From the NCBI GenBank assembly GCA_947494195.1, contig CANLUC010000004.1:186188-250187 (forward strand): a stretch of DNA of 64,000 bases. The letters run 5' to 3'. Positions 60,516 through 64,000 of this stretch are shown one piece after another. Position numbers and translations under genes: made by a program. The notes under the pieces were generated by a model that was not told the DNA's origin, did not search any database, and saw only the letters and a program-made list of their open reading frames with translations. How positions within the stretch are numbered: the stretch's first letter is position 1; every line of letters begins with the position of its first letter. This DNA comes from an uncultured Nesterenkonia sp. (GTDB lineage Bacteria; Actinomycetota; Actinomycetes; Actinomycetales; Micrococcaceae).

Positions 60516-61226
60516 GTGAGCACCACCCCCGAGGCGCAGGAGTCTGAGCGCGTCGCCACCAATGATGCGGTCCGCAAAGCTTTCGAGATCGCCGTGAAGC
60601 TGTCCTGCCGTCCGGTCATCACCGGCCTCGAGAACACCCCGGCTGAAGGCGGTTTCATCGTCGCCTCCAACCACCTGTCCTTCCTGGACTCGGTGCTGAT
60701 CCAGGCGCTGTTCCCACGCACCGTCAGCTTCTTCGCCAAGGCGGAGTACTTCAACCAGACCGGAGTGAAGGGCCGGGCGATGAAACTGTTCTTCGAGTCG
60801 GTGGGTTCGGTGCCCGTGGAGCGTCAGCATCACTCCGCCTCGGTGGAGGCGCTCTTCTCGCTGGGCGCCATCGCCTCCGCGGGCCACGGCGTCGGCATCT
60901 ACCCTGAGGGCACCCGGAGCCGGGACGGCCGGCTCTACCGCGGCAAGAACGGTGTGGGATGGCTCGCCGTCGCCACCGGGCTGCCCGTGGTGCCCGTCGG
61001 ACTGCGCGGCACCGAGGCGCTGCAGAAGCCAGACTCACGGATGGTCCGTCCGCGAAAGTTCGAGATGCACGTGGGGGAGGCGCTGCACTTCGAGCAGCTG
61101 GGCAAGAAGCACCCGCTGCCCGCCCGCCGCAAGGCCACCGAAGAGATCATGGACTCGATCGCCGCGCTCAGCGGCCAGGAACGCGTGGCGAGCTACAACG
61201 CGCCACCGGCAGAGGCCGATGGCTGA
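60516..61226 (+). CDS. 1-acyl-sn-glycerol-3-phosphate acyltransferase family protein
   Basis: A 236-residue PlsC-type enzyme. The HX4D motif is ASNHLSFLDSVLIQ, and GIYPEGTRSRDGRLY is the substrate motif. FESVGSVPVERQHH and the VGLRGTEAL region also fit. GTG 60516 has GGAGG 8 nt upstream. It overlaps uvrC by 8 nt, so it is co-translated with uvrC between the uvr genes. It is more like canonical PlsC than the family member at 6922. Confidence 0.92.
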   Translation: MSTTPEAQESERVATNDAVRKAFEIAVKLSCRPVITGLENTPAEGGFIVASNHLSFLDSVLIQALFPRTVSFFAKAEYFNQTGVKGRAMKLFFESVGSVPVERQHHSASVEALFSLGAIASAGHGVGIYPEGTRSRDGRLYRGKNGVGWLAVATGLPVVPVGLRGTEALQKPDSRMVRPRKFEMHVGEALHFEQLGKKHPLPARRKATEEIMDSIAALSGQERVASYNAPPAEADG

Positions 61227-63240
61227 TCCCAGCACCTACCGCCCGAAGCCCGGCGAGATCCCCACCACCCCAGGGGTCTACCGGTTCATCGACCCCCACG
61301 GCCGTGTGGTCTACGTGGGCAAGGCCAAGAACCTGCGCTCCCGGCTGAACTCGTACTTCGCCCGGGTGAACACGCTGCACCCCAAGACCCATGCCATGGT
61401 CCATGCCGCGGCCAGCGTCGAATGGACCGTCGTCGGCTCGGAGCTCGAGGCCATCCAGCTCGAATACACCTGGATCAAGCAGCACACCCCGCGGTTCAAC
61501 ATCATGTACCGGGACGACAAGTCCTACCCGTATCTGGCCGTGACGATGAATGAGAAATACCCCCGGGTCCAGGTCATGCGCGGGGACAAGAAGCCCGGGG
61601 TGAAGTACTTCGGACCCTTCTACCCGGCCAAAGCGATCCGCGAGACCGTGGACACGATGCTGCGGGTCTTCCCGGTGCGCAGCTGCTCCGCCGGGGTCTT
61701 CAAGCGCGCCAAGGCCTCGGGTCGGCCGTGCCTGCTGGGCTATATCGGCAAATGCGCCGCGCCGTGCGTGGGGGAGATCAGCGAAGAGGACCACCGCAAG
61801 CTCGCGGAGGAGTTCTGCGATGTGATGGCAGGGCGTCCCGGCCCCCAGGTGAAGCGGATCGAGAATGAGATGAAGGCCGCCGTGGCGGATCTGCGCTTCG
61901 AGGACGCGGGCCGGCACCGGGATGACCTCGAAGCCATCCGCCGAGTCTTCGAGCGCAACGCCGTGGTGCTCTCGGAGGACACCGAGGCCGACATCTTCGC
62001 CTTCGCCGAAGATGAGCTTGAGGCCGCGGCCCAGGTCTTCCACGTCAGACAGGGCCGCATCCGGGGTCAGCGCGGCTGGGTCGTGGAGAAGGTCGAAGAC
62101 ACCGACGCCGGCGCAATGGTCGAACAGCTGCTGATGCAGGTCTACGGCTCGATGGCCGACACCGAACGCATTCCGCCCGAGGTGCTCGTCCCGGCGCTGC
62201 CGGACAACGCCGAGGAGATGACCACCTGGCTGCGTCAGCTGCGCAGCGACTCCGGCGAGGGCAAGGCGCAGATCAACCTGCGCGTGCCGCAGCGTGGCGA
62301 CAAGGCCGCCCTGCTGGGAACCGTGCAGGAGAACGCTGAACAGGCGCTGCGACTGCACAAGGCCCGGCGCAGCTCGGACATCACCACGCGCTCCGCGGCG
62401 CTGCGCGATCTCCAGGAGGCGCTCGGCGCCGTCGAGCCGCTGCTGCGCATCGAGTGCTTCGACATCTCGCACACCTCGGGCACCAATGTGGTGGCCTCGA
62501 TGGTGGTGCTGGAGGACGGCCTGGCGAAGAAGCGTGACTACCGCAGGTTCTCGGTGAAGGGGGATGCCGCACGCGACGACACCTCGGCGATGTATGACGT
62601 GATCTCCCGGCGCTTCGCGCGGCACCTGAAGGACCAGGAACAGGCCACCACCGCCGTCACCGATCCCGCCGACGAGACCGAAGCCACCGACGCGGGCGCC
62701 GAGACCGCCACCCGTGTCGACCCGGCGGGCGAGGAGGTGCTGACCTCCACAGTGGTGGAGCGGGAGGCGGAGCGCTTCGCGTACCCGCCGAGCCTCGTCG
62801 TCGTCGATGGGGGACAGCCGCAGGTCAACGTGGCCAAACAGGCTCTGGATGATCTCGGCATCACGGATCTCCCCGTGGTCGGGCTGGCCAAGCGTCTTGA
62901 AGAGGTCTGGCTTCCCGGCGACGACTTCCCACTGGTGCTCCCTCGCTCCTCCGAGGCGCTGTACATGCTGCAGCGCATCCGCGACGAGGCGCACCGGTTC
63001 GCGATCGCCTACCACCGCTCCAAGCGGTCCAAGCAGATGACCGCCTCGGCGCTCGACGATGTGCCGGGTCTCGGGCCGAGCCGACGGGCCGCCATCGTGG
63101 CGCACTTCGGCTCGGTGGCGAACCTGAAGAAGGCCTCCGTGGAGGAGATCTCCGAGGTGCCCGGCCTGGGACGGGGCACCGCGCAGAAGATCCTTGACCA
63201 CCTGAACGCCGAGACCGAGACGGCCAGCTCAGCGTCCTGA
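61219..63240 (+). CDS. uvrC: UvrABC system protein C
   Basis: UvrC makes both incisions in excision repair. The N-terminal GIY-YIG nuclease is at TPGVYRFIDPHGRVVYVGKA. The UVR motif is near residue 215 (IENEMKAAVADLRFEDAGRH). The RNase H-like second nuclease has IECFDISHTSGT and VVVDGGQPQVN, and a helix-hairpin-helix pair ends the protein (DVPGLGPSRRAAIVAHFG, EVPGLGRGTAQKILDHL). ATG 61219 gives 673 aa; the longer frame is a shadow of the acyltransferase. There is an insertion of about 35 residues (ATTAVTDPADETEATDAGAE) before the second nuclease's final motif. Confidence 0.97.
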   Translation: MADPSTYRPKPGEIPTTPGVYRFIDPHGRVVYVGKAKNLRSRLNSYFARVNTLHPKTHAMVHAAASVEWTVVGSELEAIQLEYTWIKQHTPRFNIMYRDDKSYPYLAVTMNEKYPRVQVMRGDKKPGVKYFGPFYPAKAIRETVDTMLRVFPVRSCSAGVFKRAKASGRPCLLGYIGKCAAPCVGEISEEDHRKLAEEFCDVMAGRPGPQVKRIENEMKAAVADLRFEDAGRHRDDLEAIRRVFERNAVVLSEDTEADIFAFAEDELEAAAQVFHVRQGRIRGQRGWVVEKVEDTDAGAMVEQLLMQVYGSMADTERIPPEVLVPALPDNAEEMTTWLRQLRSDSGEGKAQINLRVPQRGDKAALLGTVQENAEQALRLHKARRSSDITTRSAALRDLQEALGAVEPLLRIECFDISHTSGTNVVASMVVLEDGLAKKRDYRRFSVKGDAARDDTSAMYDVISRRFARHLKDQEQATTAVTDPADETEATDAGAETATRVDPAGEEVLTSTVVEREAERFAYPPSLVVVDGGQPQVNVAKQALDDLGITDLPVVGLAKRLEEVWLPGDDFPLVLPRSSEALYMLQRIRDEAHRFAIAYHRSKRSKQMTASALDDVPGLGPSRRAAIVAHFGSVANLKKASVEEISEVPGLGRGTAQKILDHLNAETETASSAS

Positions 63241-63252
63241 CGGGTCATCTGC

Positions 63253-63282
63253 TTCACCCCATCCGCGCATCACGGCTAAGGT
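63253..63282 (+). promoter_or_regulatory. rapZ promoter
   Basis: TTCACC (63253-63258) and TAAGGT (63277-63282) are 18 nt apart, and ATG 63289 follows 6 nt after the -10, so the transcript is probably leaderless. Confidence 0.5.
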
Positions 63283-63288
63283 CTAAGC

Positions 63289-64000
63289 ATGGATGTTGGT
63301 CTGACCCCGGTGAAGCCTCCCGAGAACGAACTGTTGATCGTGACCGGCATGTCCGGCGCCGGCCGCACCACTGCTGCCCACGCCCTGGAGGATCTGGGCT
63401 GGTACGTGGTGGAAGGGCTGCCGCCCGAGCTGATCACCACCATGATCGACATCATCTCCCGCCACCCCGGCTCCATGGAGAAGCTTGCCGTGGTGATCGA
63501 TGTCCGGACCCGCGCCCTCTTCTCGAACATGCTCGGCGCTCTGGAGCAGCTCAAGGCCACCGGCGTGAACTACCGGATGCTCTTCCTGGACTCCTCGGAT
63601 GACCTTCTGGTCCGCCGGTTCGAACAGGGGAGGCGCCCGCACCCGCTGCAGGGCTCCGGCCGCATCCTCGACGGCATCACCGCCGAGCGTGACCTGCTCA
63701 AGGAGGTCAAGGCCGCGGCAGAGATCGTGTTGGACACCACCGATCTCAACGTGCACGGGCTGGCCAAGGAGATCATCGAGATCTTCAACGAGGACGGGCC
63801 GGTCCAGCTGCGGCTGAACGTGATGAGCTTCGGCTTCAAGTACGGAGTCCCGGCGGACGCGAACTTCATCGCTGATATGCGCTTCATCCCGAACCCGCAC
63901 TGGGTGCCCGAGCTTCGCCCGTTCACCGGTCAGGACGCCGCGGTGAGCGAGTACGTGCTGGGCAACGAGGGGGCCGGCGAGTTCATCGATCGCTATGTCG
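63289..64000 (+). CDS. rapZ: RapZ/YvcJ-family nucleotide-binding protein (3' end outside window)
   Basis: A P-loop protein, of which 237 codons are visible. The Walker A region is VTGMSGAGRTTAAHALEDLG, with Arg in place of the usual Lys, as in actinobacterial members. FLDSSDDLLVRRFEQGRRPH and the MSFGFKYGVPADA motif identify the family. In E. coli RapZ is an RNase E adaptor controlling glmS; in actinobacteria it heads the rapZ-yvcK-whiA run, though what follows here is out of view. Confidence 0.95.
   Translation, partial: MDVGLTPVKPPENELLIVTGMSGAGRTTAAHALEDLGWYVVEGLPPELITTMIDIISRHPGSMEKLAVVIDVRTRALFSNMLGALEQLKATGVNYRMLFLDSSDDLLVRRFEQGRRPHPLQGSGRILDGITAERDLLKEVKAAAEIVLDTTDLNVHGLAKEIIEIFNEDGPVQLRLNVMSFGFKYGVPADANFIADMRFIPNPHWVPELRPFTGQDAAVSEYVLGNEGAGEFIDRYV

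Noticed and set aside
61168-63201. Minus-strand frame (677 aa) inside uvrC
   Set aside because: Antisense shadow of uvrC, no domains.

Overview
The window is GC-rich (roughly two-thirds G+C), densely packed chromosomal DNA. It looks like an actinobacterium of the order Micrococcales, most likely a Micrococcaceae member of the Nesterenkonia/Arthrobacter type. This rests on protein style and on gene order (leuCD-murA-plsC-gpsA-ddl-DUF3515; recG-rsmD-coaD; yceD-rpmF-rnc-mutM; polA..rpsA..coaE-uvrB; uvrA..uvrC-rapZ), a mycothiol-type ArsC, an Eis-type acetyltransferase and many apparently leaderless genes. The genus is a guess. I see no phage, IS, CRISPR or plasmid genes, and no gene-free stretch above 300 bases.

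Layout. 1-3200: end of thiL, then minus-strand ugd and an IclR-type regulator (LtbR-like). 3319-9969: leuC, leuD, murA, an acyltransferase, gpsA and ddl (leucine, peptidoglycan and phospholipid precursors). 10021-18361: a DUF3515 lipoprotein, an LCP ligase, a DAK2 protein, recG, rsmD, two overlapping minus-strand genes (spermidine-synthase-like, aminotransferase) and coaD. 18455-22059: galU and the yceD-rpmF-rnc-mutM group. 22199-30129: a cell-envelope glycan locus with an LCP ligase, four glycosyltransferases (one a 1080-residue two-domain protein) and a tRNA-Gly(UCC). 30189-38508: a thioesterase, polA, then an accessory block with two racemase/maleate-isomerase paralogues around a DUF3830 gene, arsC and an Eis-like acetyltransferase. 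38775-47028: rpsA, then a second accessory block (RsmC-like methyltransferase, BCCT transporter, SGNH hydrolase, EamA exporter with a LysR regulator), then coaE. 47038-64000: uvrB, an Alg14/Alg13-type glycosyltransferase, terC behind a structured leader, a tightly coupled HAD-MBL-helicase-peptidase operon, SOS-controlled uvrA, a second acyltransferase, uvrC and the start of rapZ.

How it fits together. UvrA, UvrB and UvrC lie within 16 kb, with RecG, PolA, MutM and RNase III nearby, so DNA and RNA maintenance dominates the backbone. GalU and Ugd give UDP-glucose and UDP-glucuronate, which the glycosyltransferases and LCP ligases could use to build and anchor a wall glycopolymer. CoaD and CoaE are the last two steps of CoA synthesis. 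Accessory genes sit as inserts between backbone neighbours (polA|rpsA, rpsA|coaE, uvrB|uvrA).

The least explained unit is the 33.8-36.2 kb cluster. One racemase-fold paralogue keeps both catalytic-type cysteines and the other has Asp in place of the second. They flank a DUF3830 protein behind a perfect 6-2-6 palindrome. Other leads are a candidate Mn-type riboswitch ahead of terC, a long inverted repeat and an SOS-box promoter ahead of uvrA, 15-bp tandem repeats in and after recG, and a window-wide pattern of TANNNT hexamers 6-8 nt before start codons.
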